Below, one piece after another: positions 34,104-45,091 of a stretch of 64,000 nucleotides of DNA (its first letter is position 1; every line of letters begins with the position of its first letter). The stretch is from Bactrocera neohumeralis (taxonomy: Eukaryota > Arthropoda > Insecta > Diptera > Tephritidae): contig NW_026089624.1 of assembly GCF_024586455.1 (NCBI RefSeq), forward strand, positions 11,065,341 to 11,129,340, given 5' to 3'. The position numbers were made by a program, and so were the translations under genes. A model generated the notes under the pieces. The model made no database searches. It saw only the letters and a program-made list of their open reading frames with translations, and was not told the DNA's origin.

Positions 34104-35080
34104 ATCAAATGACGATCACGAAAAAAGTTTCGGAACTTAGGGTAAACAGCATAGCGGAATTAGAAGAGTTAAAGAAATGGTAGATAATATAACAGAATAT
34201 AGTGCACTAAGCGAAAATTGTGACACTATGAAAGTAATTTTTTCGGTAATGCTAAATCAGCGAATAAAAAAATTAGCAGCAAGGACATTTGCATATATGT
34301 ACAGTACAATCAATCACATCATTGACTGACATAACAAATGAAATTTATAAATTTACTGGTTTGGATGAAGGCAATCTAAATCCTCATCTAAAACTAAAGG
34401 AAGCCAATTTTAAAGTTAATTCGAGAAATATTAGTATTAACAATAAAAAATTTCCTTCGGGACAACAGTATCGTCCACAATCTGGACAACATCAAATGAG
34501 TTCCTATGCACAACAAAATAACCATACAAGACAGCCATCGAGCAAAGTCGTCGAAATTATTCAAGGCACATTCAAGCTAATCAAAACTATTTTATTTACT
34601 CGAGACAGCAAAGAAGCTCGGAGAATAATAAACAACAATTACAAAGAAGAGGACCTGAACCCATGGACATGGACACAATGAGTAGAAGAGGTGATCTACA
34701 AGAATCCAATACGAACAAGGAGTTTTTTACAAACTAGCCTCGGAATCTTGGGAAAATAAAATTACAATTGTATTAACGATTTTTGAGAAACAATTTTATG
34801 CTCTGGTTGACTCAGACTCAACCATAACCATAATGAAAAAATCTAGTTTTGAAAAAAATTTAAATTGTCAGTGCTTGGAAGTGAAAGCATTATGGTGAAT
34901 ACTTTAAACGGAATAATTGAAACACCAAATATTAAGGTGAAGAGCCCTTGTTTGAAATAATTCAAATATCCGGAAAACGCCAGAATGAGAAGGTTATTAA
35001 TTGATTTTAATAACCCATACAGGAGCAAGTTTATTCATTGGATATAAGCGAAATAAAGAGCATCAACCTTGATCATTTAA
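34104..35080 (+). pseudogene. Gypsy gag 3' part and protease, broken
   Basis: A capsid-like piece (VNSIAELEELKKMVDNI, about 34150-34185), a Gln/Asn-rich linker open at 34289-34681 (SGQHQMSSYAQQNNHTRQPS), then a protease-like stretch near 34795-34850 with FYALVDSDSTIT (active-site D-S/T-G expected; here DSDS) and IMKKSSF. The reading breaks in several places. Probably the upstream half of the same Gypsy copy whose reverse transcriptase starts at 38940; the two halves are split by the inserts between 35080 and 38935. Confidence 0.65.
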
Positions 35081-35124
35081 AATTGATTAATTGGGTGCCC
35101 AATTAGTGCGAACACTCACCACTA

Positions 35125-35454
35125 GGGTGGGTCGATTCCGGACTTTTTTCGATTCGGGATTTCTAATAGTGCGGAAAAGTTGCCTTAATACTTCCTGATT
35201 CCAATGCAACTTTTTGTTTTGAGATCGGATTGCATCTTCAACCAAAACTCCGGCCTTGAAATTTCGGAAATTCGCCTAAAATCGTGAAATTGTCTACCTA
35301 GCGCCTGAAATACGCATCTCAGGGCAAAATGTATAAAACAAAAGTTATTTGTCACGTCATTTGCTACCGAAATGTATATGTGATCATGGCCGTAGGACGA
35401 ACCGTTCCCAAGATACGAGCGAAAAGGCGGCGCGCCACAGCGCAAGGTGAAAAT
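35125..35454. repeat. left long terminal inverted repeat
   Basis: Inverse of 38203-38459 over its whole length except for about 74 extra bases (about 35272-35345). Includes CGATTCGGGATTTCTAATAG and GTGATCATGGCCGTAGGACG, both also found inverted at the right end. Confidence 0.9.
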
Positions 35455-35483
35455 TGTTGCAGCTCTCAGCTAACCTGTATTGG

Positions 35484-37906
35484 TCACCCAGAACCCACCG
35501 CTTGGAGGTGGCTGCTCTTCGGGTTCCTCCCAAGCCCAACCCAACCAACCAACCATATGTCAGGCTTGCTTAAGTCTGAATCTGTGTCAAATTTATTGAT
35601 AAAATCAGGTTTTGTACTAAACTTTGGCACTTGTTGCCTAGATTTCAGTGTAGAGCGTATAAAACGATCACGAGATTGGGGGCCAATAACTTTAGAAGAT
35701 GCCTCTGTCACCAGTTTGACGGTTCTCTCGACTTCCACGGTGTGAGAGGGGAATTCACTAAGTTTCCATACCTCTGCAGTGTCTCCCGACAGCCCTTTTA
35801 TGAGTTCTTCGTTAGAAACTGAACAAAGAACTGGTGGAACAGTCAAGGTAATAGTCTTCCAGATAATCATATCGTAATAATTATTAGCTTTGAAATTCAG
35901 CTTTGGCACTTTATTACATCTAACCCTTCCATTTCCAGTGTCTGACTCTGCTTCTCTGGCTGCCAGAAGACGGTCAAGGGCCAACTTTCTGACTTCTATC
36001 CGTTCGTCAGTCATCATACTAAGGAGAATGTTTTCTGGAAGAGCAAAGAAAGCATTCTGTTGAATGGATGAATCGACAACCTTTGGCAGTTTAGCAGGTA
36101 AGTATCTCGACCTTTGAATTGCAGCATAGAGATGGCGCGAGCCATCTTTGATTGAACTGTGGAATCTTATTGAGAACCACAAAGGTGAGTAAACTGTAAG
36201 TATGTACTTGACCAAAATCTTTATTTCCTTTGTTGGTTTGTCAGTAGAAATGTATAGTCTCAGAATTCTATTTGCACTGGTGAGCCAGCGAGATTTGCAC
36301 ATGTTACCTGGATGCATCGACGCTAAATCTGAGGAACATTGACCGGAAATAACAGCTTCTGATATTTTATAGAGATAAGCTTGGTCTGTGCTAAATTGGG
36401 TCGGATTAATAACCTCAGAAGGTACATAATTGGCAGGACGGAAAACTTTCAAATTTGACAACAGGCAACTTCTGACAATCAGGGAGCTGTTTACCTATGT
36501 CGCCAGAGAATGTATTTGGACTCTTTGAGACACCATCTATGTGCTCGAAAAGAGCACGAAATGGAAGTTCGTTGAAATGTAGAAGACAAACAACCCACTG
36601 TAATGGCCTACCTATTCTTTCTTCTAGTTTCCGAATGATTCCACCTTTCCAACCTGTGTTCGTGTTGGTGCCATCAGCACCGACAACTTCTAGATGTTCC
36701 ACAAAAACTGAATTGTCTTGTAAATGTTGCCATATAGCTTGCGTCTCATCCTCAGCTGACCCGGAAGGAGAGGTGACGTGGCCAAAGTAATGACAACCAG
36801 GTTCCGCTATAAGAGAAATATGTTCCTCTTTGCCAGTGTCCCGGTAGTACTTTTCACCTTCGCTGACTTGTGTAAGTTTATTGTCTTTGCGGCCGTCAAA
36901 ATACAGCCCATATACAGAGTCAATACTTTCGGTGTTTTGGAGCTTAACTCCAACACTTTTTTTTGCCCGACTAATCCTGCATTTGTCAGTGACAAAGCTA
37001 GCCTGATCCTCTGTTATCAATCCTGTTTTTTGGCATCCAGAAAAGCAGATGAAACAGTCAAGGCCGCTGCTCTATCACTTACTCCAATTCTTCTGGTTCT
37101 CTGGTCCAAGAGAAATGGTTGTTCATTGATAGGAACTTTCCTTTCCTTCGGACAAGTGCAAGAAGAAAAATAAATGCATTTACAAGCAGCGATGTCAAAT
37201 AATTTTCCGGCAGAAGAGACAAAGTCGTCTCTTTTAGAGCTTAAACCTATTGTGTTCTTAAAAACATTTGTTTAAGAGTCAGAAATTTCGTATGGTATGT
37301 GGCATTTGTAGGATGGGGTCATGTGTAGAAGTTCACGCAAGTGAGGAAAGTTCTCTGATCGCCATTCACTTGGGAGTGGCCAGAAACGATTCTTTTACAT
37401 ATGACTCAAGCAGCTCACGACTTCCGGTCTTTGACCAAGTATCCTCTGGTTAGCCTAAAAACATCCGTTCGAAGGTGAGCTAAAGTGAGAAGGCGAAACA
37501 TCCCCTGCATAGGGTTGTGCGCTGGGTTTGGGACCCGCCACGTAAAAAGCCTACCCCAATGAACAGTAACAACCAGCCTGCTGTTGTTAACTCGGCTATA
37601 ATCGCGTAAGCGGTGTCTACGCCAATTAAGAAGAAGAAGATGTGGCATTTGTACAACTCTGGTGTGTGAAACTATCGGAATAGATGACTTTGTGAAAGTA
37701 TTTTCAACCTTTTTTGCAACTATTTCTGTAACCTCTTTACTCCTAGGTTCATAGTTGTCGCCTCGGAGTCGCCCTATACGAAATCCTTCAAACTGATAAC
37801 ACAAAAGAACATCCTGGTAAGTATTTAACTGGGACTCAGAGAGATTGTACGGATATATGCCAAACACAGGACATTTCTGTCTAAATTTAAATTTAGATGC
37901 AGACAT
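35484..37906 (-). pseudogene. putative transposase of the long-TIR element
   Basis: Minus-strand gene in four pieces. 37906-37654: MSASKFKFRQKCPVFGIYPY, then KVENTFTKSSIPIVS. After the 329-bp insertion, 37296-37022 has a Cys cluster (AACKCIYFSSCTCP) and PFLLDQRTRR. Next, 37020-36464: KSVGVKL, GADGTNTNTGWKGG and CLLHFNELPFRALFEHIDG. Last, 36461-35484, ending near the left inverted repeat. Shifts of one base lie at AAAAAA near 37030 and at GTTTTCC near 36455. I recognise the GADGTN-x-NTG-x-KGG and LLH-NELP-R-LF-H-DG motifs from uncharacterised multicopy arthropod proteins. Asp/His/Glu residues there could be catalytic, but that is inference. No function is established to my knowledge. Confidence 0.65.
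37311..37639 (+). mobile_element. internally deleted LINE copy (SINE-like) with 14-bp duplication
   Basis: A 329-bp insertion flanked by ATGTGGCATTTGTA at 37297-37310 and 37640-37653. Its first ~170 bases match the 5' end of the LINE at 316-1890 (TTCACGCAAGTGAGGAAAG, CAAGTATCCTCTGG) and its last part matches that LINE's 3' end (CGCGTAAGCG); the whole coding body is missing. It ends in an AAG/GAA run. It disrupts the putative transposase gene. Confidence 0.88.
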
Positions 37907-37934
37907 TTTGAGTTCTGTGTTCTGTTAAGAGAAT

Positions 37935-38185
37935 ATAAGTGATAGCACTCGGCGAAATCAACGACAAGAGTGAAGGAACTCGATGAAAAAATATTTATGT
38001 GGAGACCAGTCCGAACGTGTCGTATGGCGCAGGGAAATGAATGTAAGTGATAGAACGCGGCGAAATCACCGACAAGAGTGAAGGAACTCGATGAAAAAAT
38101 ATTTGTGTGGAGACCTATCCGAACGTGTCCTTTGGCGTAGGTGAATGAATCTGAGTGATAGCACTCGGCGAAATCAACGTCAAGA
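37935..38185. repeat. 108-bp tandem repeat, about 2.3 copies
   Basis: Units start at about 37941, 38049 and 38157, each with GATAG-CGGCGAAATCA and, in full units, GAGTGAAGGAACTCGATG. The array lies between the right inverted repeat and the start of the transposase gene, in the position of its promoter or 5' UTR. Confidence 0.88.
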
Positions 38186-38202
38186 AGTGTGGCCGCAAGC
38201 CG

Positions 38203-38459
38203 ATTTTCACCTTGCGCTTTGGCGCGCCGCATTTTCGCTCGTATCTCGGGAACGGTTCGTCCTACGGCCATGATCACATATACCATTTCGGTAGCAAATG
38301 ACGTGACAAATAACTTTTGTTATTTCAAGGCCGGAGTTGGGGTTGAAGATGCAATCCGATCTCAAAACAAAAAGTTGCATTGGAATCAGGAAGTACTAAG
38401 GCAACTTTTCCGCACTATTAGAAATCCCGAATCGAAAAAAGTCCGGAATCGACCCACCC
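38203..38459. repeat. right long terminal inverted repeat
   Basis: Inverse of 35125-35454; ends GGAATCGACCCACCC at 38459, followed by TA. Confidence 0.9.
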
Positions 38460-38939
38460 TACCCACCACCAATTAGATAGTTAATAAATTACTTACACTC
38501 AGATTAAGTAAAAATTCGATTTATTAAAGTTTAATTTCTTTTTATAAAAAGTTAGCAACGTTACAATTGAAATTATTGTTTAAAAATCAGCGAGTTCGAG
38601 GGTAACGAAACGATTTGTCCGATTCTCCTTCGGTTCTTCAAATTATTGCAGCGCGCGGGATTGGTATCGAAAAAGGTATAATTAGGGTAGAGTCCTAACG
38701 CGGCGCAGTGCACAAGCAAAAGTCTTGTAGACGAATTGCTTGGTACGAATGGTGTAAACGAAAAAAATAATGTTTGCTATCCTTTTTTCCATCCTTTTTG
38801 TTGAGTGGGTTGAATGATGTAGATGTGTGGTGAGTGAGTATGGTGTTATCGGACGTGGTGAGTTGAGCTGTTCCATTAGGGTACGCCAGTTTTATCGAGT
38901 AGAGGAGGTGGATTAAACAAAAATCAAACGAAAAAAAGG

Positions 38940-41378
38940 AAATTGAGAAATTATTGAAAACTTTTAGTAAACTTATTTATAAAGAAGGAGACATACTCGC
39001 AAGTGCAAAAGCAGTGGTGCACGAAATAAAAAAAGTAACGGATCAAAAAATAAATTCAAGAATATATAGATTACCTCCCAAATATGAAGAGGAAGCAAGA
39101 CGACAAATTTGTGAATTAGAAGAGCAAGGAATAATTAGAAAACGTCATAGCAGATATAGCTCACCAATCTTAATAGTACCAAAGAAGATAGATTATTCAG
39201 GATTTCAGAAATTCAGGCTAGTAGTTGATTATAGGAGATTAAATCAAATAACTGTAGACGATAAGTATCCTCTACCAAATATCGAAGGAATCTTGGATAA
39301 ATTGGGCAAAGCACAGTACTTTAGCACCATAGATATAGCAAAAGGTTAGCACCAGATTTTAATGGCAGAAAGAGGCATCGAGAAAACAGCTTTTGTTATT
39401 CCGGCAGGACTATATGAATACGTCTAAAGATTCCAAAGATTTATGAACGACATATTGCGAGAATATATAAATAAAATATGTGTCGTATATTTAGACGACA
39501 TACTAATGTTTTCAACTTCTTTAGAAGAGCACAGAAGTTCATTGAAACATTTTTTTGAAATTACAGGAAAATAAATTAAAAATACAAGCAGATAAGAGCA
39601 GTTTTCTTCAAAGAGAAACTAAATTTTTAGGACACATATTAACGAAAGAAGGCATCAAGCCTAATCCAGATAAAATTATTGCAAAGCTATAAATACCAAA
39701 AACTAAGAAACAATTAAAAGTATTTTTAGAGCAACAGGTTACTATAGAAAATTCATGAAAGATTATTCAAAAATAGCTTATCCCATGATAAAATATTTGA
39801 AAAAAGGCAACAAAATAAATGCCAAAGACCCACAATATATTGAAAGCTTTGAGAACTTAAAAGCACTAATTTCGTCTCACCCAATTCTAAACTTCCCAGA
39901 GTATGATAAAGAATTTAGTATCACAACTGATGCTACGCCATTCGAGCAGTACTTTCACAGCAAGGTCAACCAGTGTGTTATATTTAAAAAACATTAAATA
40001 ATTACGAACAAAAATACTCAACTACAGACAAGGAATTTTTAGCAATAAAGCAATAAAGTTAAAATTATAACAGATCATTGTCCAATCAAATATCTTGTTA
40101 ATAAATATAAAGGAAAAGAGTTTTCTCAACGCCATCAGAGATGGTTATTGAAATTGCAGGAATACAACTTCGAAATAGAATTTGTAAATGGAAAAAATAA
40201 CGTCGTAGCTGATTTCTTGAGTCGAATTGAGAAGTCACCAAAAATAAAAGAAGGTAACGACAATAAATCAAACCTGGAATTGTCTGAAACAACTCATTCA
40301 GCAGATGAAGAACTGCTTGAGCACTTCCCAATTAAGAAGAAGCTGTAAATAAATACAAAATTCAAATTATATTGACAAATGCAAAGACTTCATGGAAGAA
40401 AAATAATGGAAATAAACCCAATGAATGAAGAAGAAGAGAACAACAACACATTAAAAAGTTACATAATAGCGAACGGAATATTGAGAATATTTTCCGAAGT
40501 ATCTGAATCTTCTTGAAATTTTTGCTCAAGATAGAAATTTAAAATTCGTAAAATGCACAAAAAAGCCTCAGAAATAGAAGAAGAAGAGGAGCTACATAAG
40601 CAAATATCTCTTTACCATACAAAAGCATCTATGCATAGTGGTATAAACGAAACGTATAATTCACTAAAAGATAAAATATATTACCCTAAATTTAAGGAAC
40701 ATATTCAACTACTAATAAACAAGTGCCAAAAATGCCCGCAAATCAAACATGATAGGAATCCAATAAAACCAAAATTTCAATTAACAGAAACCCCTGAAAA
40801 TTAAAATGAAATAGTGCACACTGATACTTTTAATTTCAAAAAACAAGCTTTTGTAACAGCATTAGATAAGCTCACAAAATTTGCGGCAGTCTATAAAATA
40901 ACAGATAGAAACTGGCCCGCAAAGAAAGCAATAATGAACTATTTTTCAAGATTCGGTAAACCAAAAAAAGTCATTATGGATAACGAATTTAAGGCAGAAC
41001 GATTGCTGGCATACCTTCGGGATGAAGGAATACAGGTCCATCTCATAAAGTCTAAAAGCCATACAGAAAATGCAGACGTAGAGAGATTGCACTCAACCTT
41101 GTTGGAGAAACTAACAGGAATTGAGGACCCTGATCTTTCAACAGAAATGAGAATGCAGGTTGTTGTAGGAAATTATAACGACCGGTATCATTCTACCATC
41201 AAATGCACACTCCGAATGGCAAGAGATGAAGTGCCTTCCAACGTTTTGAAGATGCAAATGGAAACGTTCAAAAGAAACAGTACAAAGAAAGGGAATACTA
41301 TATAGAAGCAAGGGAAGAAGGTCCAATAAAGAACTACAAAAGACTACGGCATAAAGATCAACCACATTGCCGAATTAA
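38940..41378 (+). pseudogene. pol: Gypsy pol: reverse transcriptase, RNase H, integrase
   Basis: Plus strand, in many frames. Reverse transcriptase at 38954-39600: PPKYEEEARRQICELEEQGI, LVVDYRRLNQITVDD, YFSTIDIAKG and VVYLDDILMFS (catalytic YLDD near 39485). RNase H near 39900-40230: SITTDATPF and NNVVADFLSR. Integrase from 40553: a zinc finger (HTKASMHSG ... CQKCPQIKH), then core D in IVHTDTFNF, IMDNEF and E in ADVERLHS, open to 41305, with a C-terminal tail in a shifted frame to about 41378. Stops at 39348, 39424 and others make it dead. The integrase part is duplicated at 30713-31300. Confidence 0.88.
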
Positions 41379-41877
41379 TTCACTATAGAACGTTCATCTG
41401 ACGAATATAAAAAGAACAAAGAAATTGGCAAATATTGGAAACTCAAACGAGAGGGATGAGGATACATTTAGTTTAAAGGCATTTAAAGGCGATAATAACA
41501 CTAAAAACAAAAAACGGTATTATTGCATAATTTTTGTAATACCCCAGTGGGTACGGTGTTTTCCAAGAATATACCCATGATGTCGCCGGTGATGCCTGTC
41601 GTAAGAGGCGACTAAAACCTATGCTATTGAAAATTGAAATAAACAGATAGTTATTAATGAAGATTTCAATAGTTGAAAGAGACCATAGAATCAGACAGGA
41701 ATAATAAAACCTCTAAAAAAAATCTTCATTGAGTTATAAAATTCATAACAAATAAAAAAATTTCCCAAAAAAAATCAAATTTTAACTGTTAATATCTTTT
41801 AAACGTTTGGGTTTACGAAAAAATCATAGTAGACCTTTTTTGTAGAGCATTCAACTTCCCACAAAATCTAAGAAACA
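41379..41877 (+). repeat. 3' flank of Gypsy copy, duplicated at 31310-31807
   Basis: Non-coding DNA downstream of pol shared with the block after the gap. It includes GATGCCTGTCGTAAGAGGCG (about 41591-41610), a motif I have seen in dispersed arthropod non-LTR elements, so a small LINE or SINE fragment may be embedded here. LTR edges not identified. Confidence 0.5.
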
Positions 41878-42803
41878 AGATATTTTTTCAAGTAGTTGGA
41901 AGCGAGATATAAATTTTTCTATCTGATAATAAGAAAAAATAGAAAACTGTGTGTAGGATGACAATTAAAAACTCATGTTTGGAGAGGCTTTCTTAGAGGT
42001 GTCTAAGAACCTATTTTTCCAAGTACGAAACGAAAAAAAAAAATTTTTTTTTGAATCACTCTAATATATGTACATACATACATATGTATATCAACGTTCT
42101 TGCCCTGCCAACATTTTCTATCGCAAAAGTCACTTATAAGTGACTTCAAGAAGTTACAATTCCACGTCTGCGAAACATTTTTTTCATCGTAGAAGTCACT
42201 TCCTTATTGAGAAGTTGTTCCCCGCGGACTTCACTTATTAGTGCCTTGTGGAAGTTACGTATTAGTGACTTGTAGAAGTTACGTATTAGTGACTTGTGGA
42301 AGTTAAAATTTTCGTTTTTAAATTTTTTATATTTATTTCAATTCAAAAATGTATTACAAAAAAATAAATAATTAATTCATGTGAATATTAGAAATACGAT
42401 TTTTGTAATTTTTCAGTTCATTAATTGTTTGTTTGTTTTTTTTTGTACTCTGTCTCGGGCGTGAAGTATGTGCTGTTGACACACTTTATTTATATCCATA
42501 TCGGTCGAGTTCGAATATTTGGAATGACAGGCATCTATAGGAAAATAGAATTAATTGATTTCTTTATAGTTATAGTTTTATGTGAAATATTACTTTTTAT
42601 TAGTGCAAATGCTGTAAAGCGTTGGATACTGGGTTTGTCATTTAGTCCACGCCAAGTTAAATTAACGGCCATAGCATTCGATATAATGGATAATGCCATT
42701 CTCAGGAATGAAGGGAAATCCTTTCCTCCAACTTTATATATGATATTTTTCTAAAATTAAATATGTTCCAAATATACAAATTTATTCATAATTATGGGCA
42801 TTT
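41878..42803. repeat. AT-rich region with palindrome and 25-bp tandem repeats
   Basis: A perfect 16-base palindrome, GTCACTTATAAGTGAC (42129-42144), is followed by variants of AGTCACTT and then about 2.7 copies of a 25-bp unit (ACGTATTAGTGACTTGTGGA plus AGTT) at 42236-42306. The rest is AT-rich; the open frame at 42425-42754 shows no recognisable domain. Confidence 0.6.
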
Positions 42804-43111
42804 CCCACCAAACACTGTCTCTAACGTTAGAGAAAAAGCTAGATTTTACATTAGAATTCTAATATAGTTTTCTAATGTTTCTCGAATCGAATTCAAGCTT
42901 AGAGAACAACATTAGAATTTGATTATAGAATGATTAGAGAAACACTCGAAATGCACTGTCGATATAAATGATAGTTATCGAATACAATAAGTGTCTGCTG
43001 AGTCGCTCATTCCTAGTGTCAAATAAAAATAATACGTGCGAAAAGAAAGTGCTTTAAATTTTTTTAGGCGGTTATTATTATTACAAAATTACGGGTAAAT
43101 ATAATTTTTAA

Positions 43112-44979
43112 ATGTATAAAAAAAAGTTAAAGAGAGAAAGCGAGCAGATTGTGGACATGCTGTTTGATTATCGTGAGTTAAGGAATGAAACCCACGATGC
43201 ACTTGAGTCAGATGCAGATTCGCCGCCAGCTCTTAAAGAATTGCGAAGTGACAATATCGAATGTGATTCAAGCGGCAGTGAATCCGAAAAAGAGTTTAGT
43301 GAATCAAATGATGACATAGATAGTGCTTCTGATGGTGAAAATTGAAGTTTGCCACAGGACTTAACCGAATGGACAATTAAACATAATATTACGACTTCTG
43401 CGACGGACGACTTATTGAAAATTTTAGCAAAGTATGTTTCAGGACTTCCGTTATGCTCTAGAACTTTAAGAAATACACCAAAAGAAATACCTAAAGTAAC
43501 AATGGGTTCGGGAGAATATGTACATTACGGCGTTGAAGGAGCTTTGACCGATTTTTTAAATCAGAATGACTTCAATGATACCCGGTTGGACTTAAACTTT
43601 AATATTGATGGGCTTCCACTGGCAAAAAGTTCTAACCTTCAGGTGTGGCCAATTCTAATTAATGTAAACGGGTGGGACGATGTGAAGGTTATTGGAGTGT
43701 ATTGTGGGAATAGCAAGTCAGCAAGCGCAAACGAATTTCTTACAAGATTTGTAGATGAACTACTTATTTTAATGGAAAACGGAATATTTTTTAACGGAAA
43801 ACATTACTCTGTAAATTGTCGAGCTTTTATATGTGACGCACCTGCGCGAGCGTTTATCCTTGGTATCAAAGGTCATTGTGGATATTCGTGTTGTCCTAAA
43901 TGCATACAGAAAGGCCAGTCTAAAAATCACAAAATAATTTTTGTTAAAGAAAATAGTCTTCCTCGAACTGATACCGATTTTCGTGCTCGTGTTGATAGAG
44001 CCCATCATGTAATTTTAGAACCAATGGTAATTGAAAAGCTTCCAATAGATATTGTTAAATCGTTTGCTTTGGATTACATGCATGTAGTCTGTCTACGAGT
44101 TACAAAGACTTTATTGTTGGCCTGGATAAAAAAACGTAAAAAACCTTATTCACTTAAACAGAAACAAATTCAAGCATTAGATTCAAGAATAATGTTTATT
44201 TGCAATCAGGTGCCGCGAGAGTTTGCTAGGCACCCACGTTCTTTGAAAGATGTTGAGCGGTTTAAAGCCACAGAGTTTAGGTGCTTTCTTCCCTATACTG
44301 GAATATTTTTACTAAAAGAAGTTTTAGATCCAGTAAACTATAACCATTTTTTGCTTCTTTCACTAAGCATTAGGATTCTTTTAAGTCAAAGTAATTATAT
44401 TAAATACAATAGATGTGCTAGTCAAATGCTGGAAAAATTCGTAGAACTTGTGCCTCAGTATTACGATGATGATTTCCTTTTCATTGCTTAACACATCTCG
44501 CAAGTGATACCGTAAATTTTGGATGTCTTGAATCTTTTAGTGCATTTAAATTTGAAAATTACTTATGGAAATTGAAAAGAAAGATAAAAAAGCATAACCA
44601 TGTCGTCTCACAAGTATACAATCGTTTAGTTGAGGACAGTTTTAGGTCAAACAATACTATGAATCCATCGACTGAAATTAAAAAAGGAAAATTTAGAAAT
44701 GATTCATTAATATTTGTACAATCTTCAAAGTTTTACTTTTCGCCGAAAGAACCTGATAACTTTTACAGCGTTAAGTGCAAAATATTTAAATTAGTAGCTA
44801 TAAATAAGGCCACAAAGCTACTTGGAAAGGAAGTTCTGAATTTACAGGATTATTTTGAAACACCTATCTCATCAGGAATTCTCAATATCAAGTCATGTGA
44901 AGTCCTAAAAATTTCGTCTTCCGTCTATCATCACAACTTAGATGAAATATCAGAAAAAATTATAAAATTTAGTAACTAA
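43112..44979 (+). pseudogene. Tnp2-like transposase, one stop and one frameshift
   Basis: ATG 43112 opens an acidic N-terminus (about 78 residues, SSGSESEKEFSESNDD). An in-frame TGA at 43343 interrupts it; the frame then runs to 44491 with FNIDGLPLAKSSNLQVWPIL, GVYCGNSKSASANEFLTRFV, FICDAPARAF, CPKCIQKG, FALDYMHVVCL and PREFARHPRSL. After a shift near 44488 it continues to 44979 with HLASDT and FENYLWKLKRKI. The order (DG-x-P near a WPI motif, D-x-PAR-x-F, CPKC) parallels plant CACTA Tnp2 transposases, and I recognise this subfamily from many insect genomes. Only two lesions over about 620 codons suggest recent activity. Confidence 0.75.
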
Positions 44980-45091
44980 GAGTCTAACATCAACTTGTTC
45001 ATTCTTTTCCTTCATTATTTTTTTTTTTTGATATTTAAATATTTGTAAGCATTAAGAACATATAAACGTACATAAATTATTCGGACAGAAA

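Larger units (their letters stand above)
35125..38459 (-). mobile_element. DNA transposon with long inverted repeats, unclassified transposase
   Basis: Starts GGGTGGGTCGATTCCGG at 35125 and ends with its inverse at 38459; TA flanks both sides (35123-35124, 38460-38461), consistent with a TA duplication. The inverted repeats run about 330 bp on the left and 257 bp on the right and are nearly identical, apart from a 74-bp extra segment on the left. A minus-strand gene of roughly 690 codons fills the interior, preceded by a 108-bp tandem repeat. The gene is interrupted by a LINE-derived insertion at 37311-37639 and two apparent single-base shifts. I cannot place it in a known superfamily. Confidence 0.82.
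35080..38935. mobile_element. ~0.5-kb insert in Gypsy, itself split by a transposon
   Basis: Gypsy coding sequence breaks near 35080 and resumes near 38935. Subtracting the transposon at 35125-38459 leaves about 500 bp (35080-35124 plus 38460-38935) unlike Gypsy coding DNA. It starts near the palindrome-like ATTGGGTGCCCAATT (about 35089-35103). On the minus strand AATAAA-like motifs are present (near 38515-38550). A solo LTR or short element is possible. Boundaries are approximate. Confidence 0.4.

Noticed and set aside
42236..42306. A CRISPR-like array
   Set aside because: Units are contiguous 25-bp tandem repeats without unique spacers, in a eukaryotic genome.
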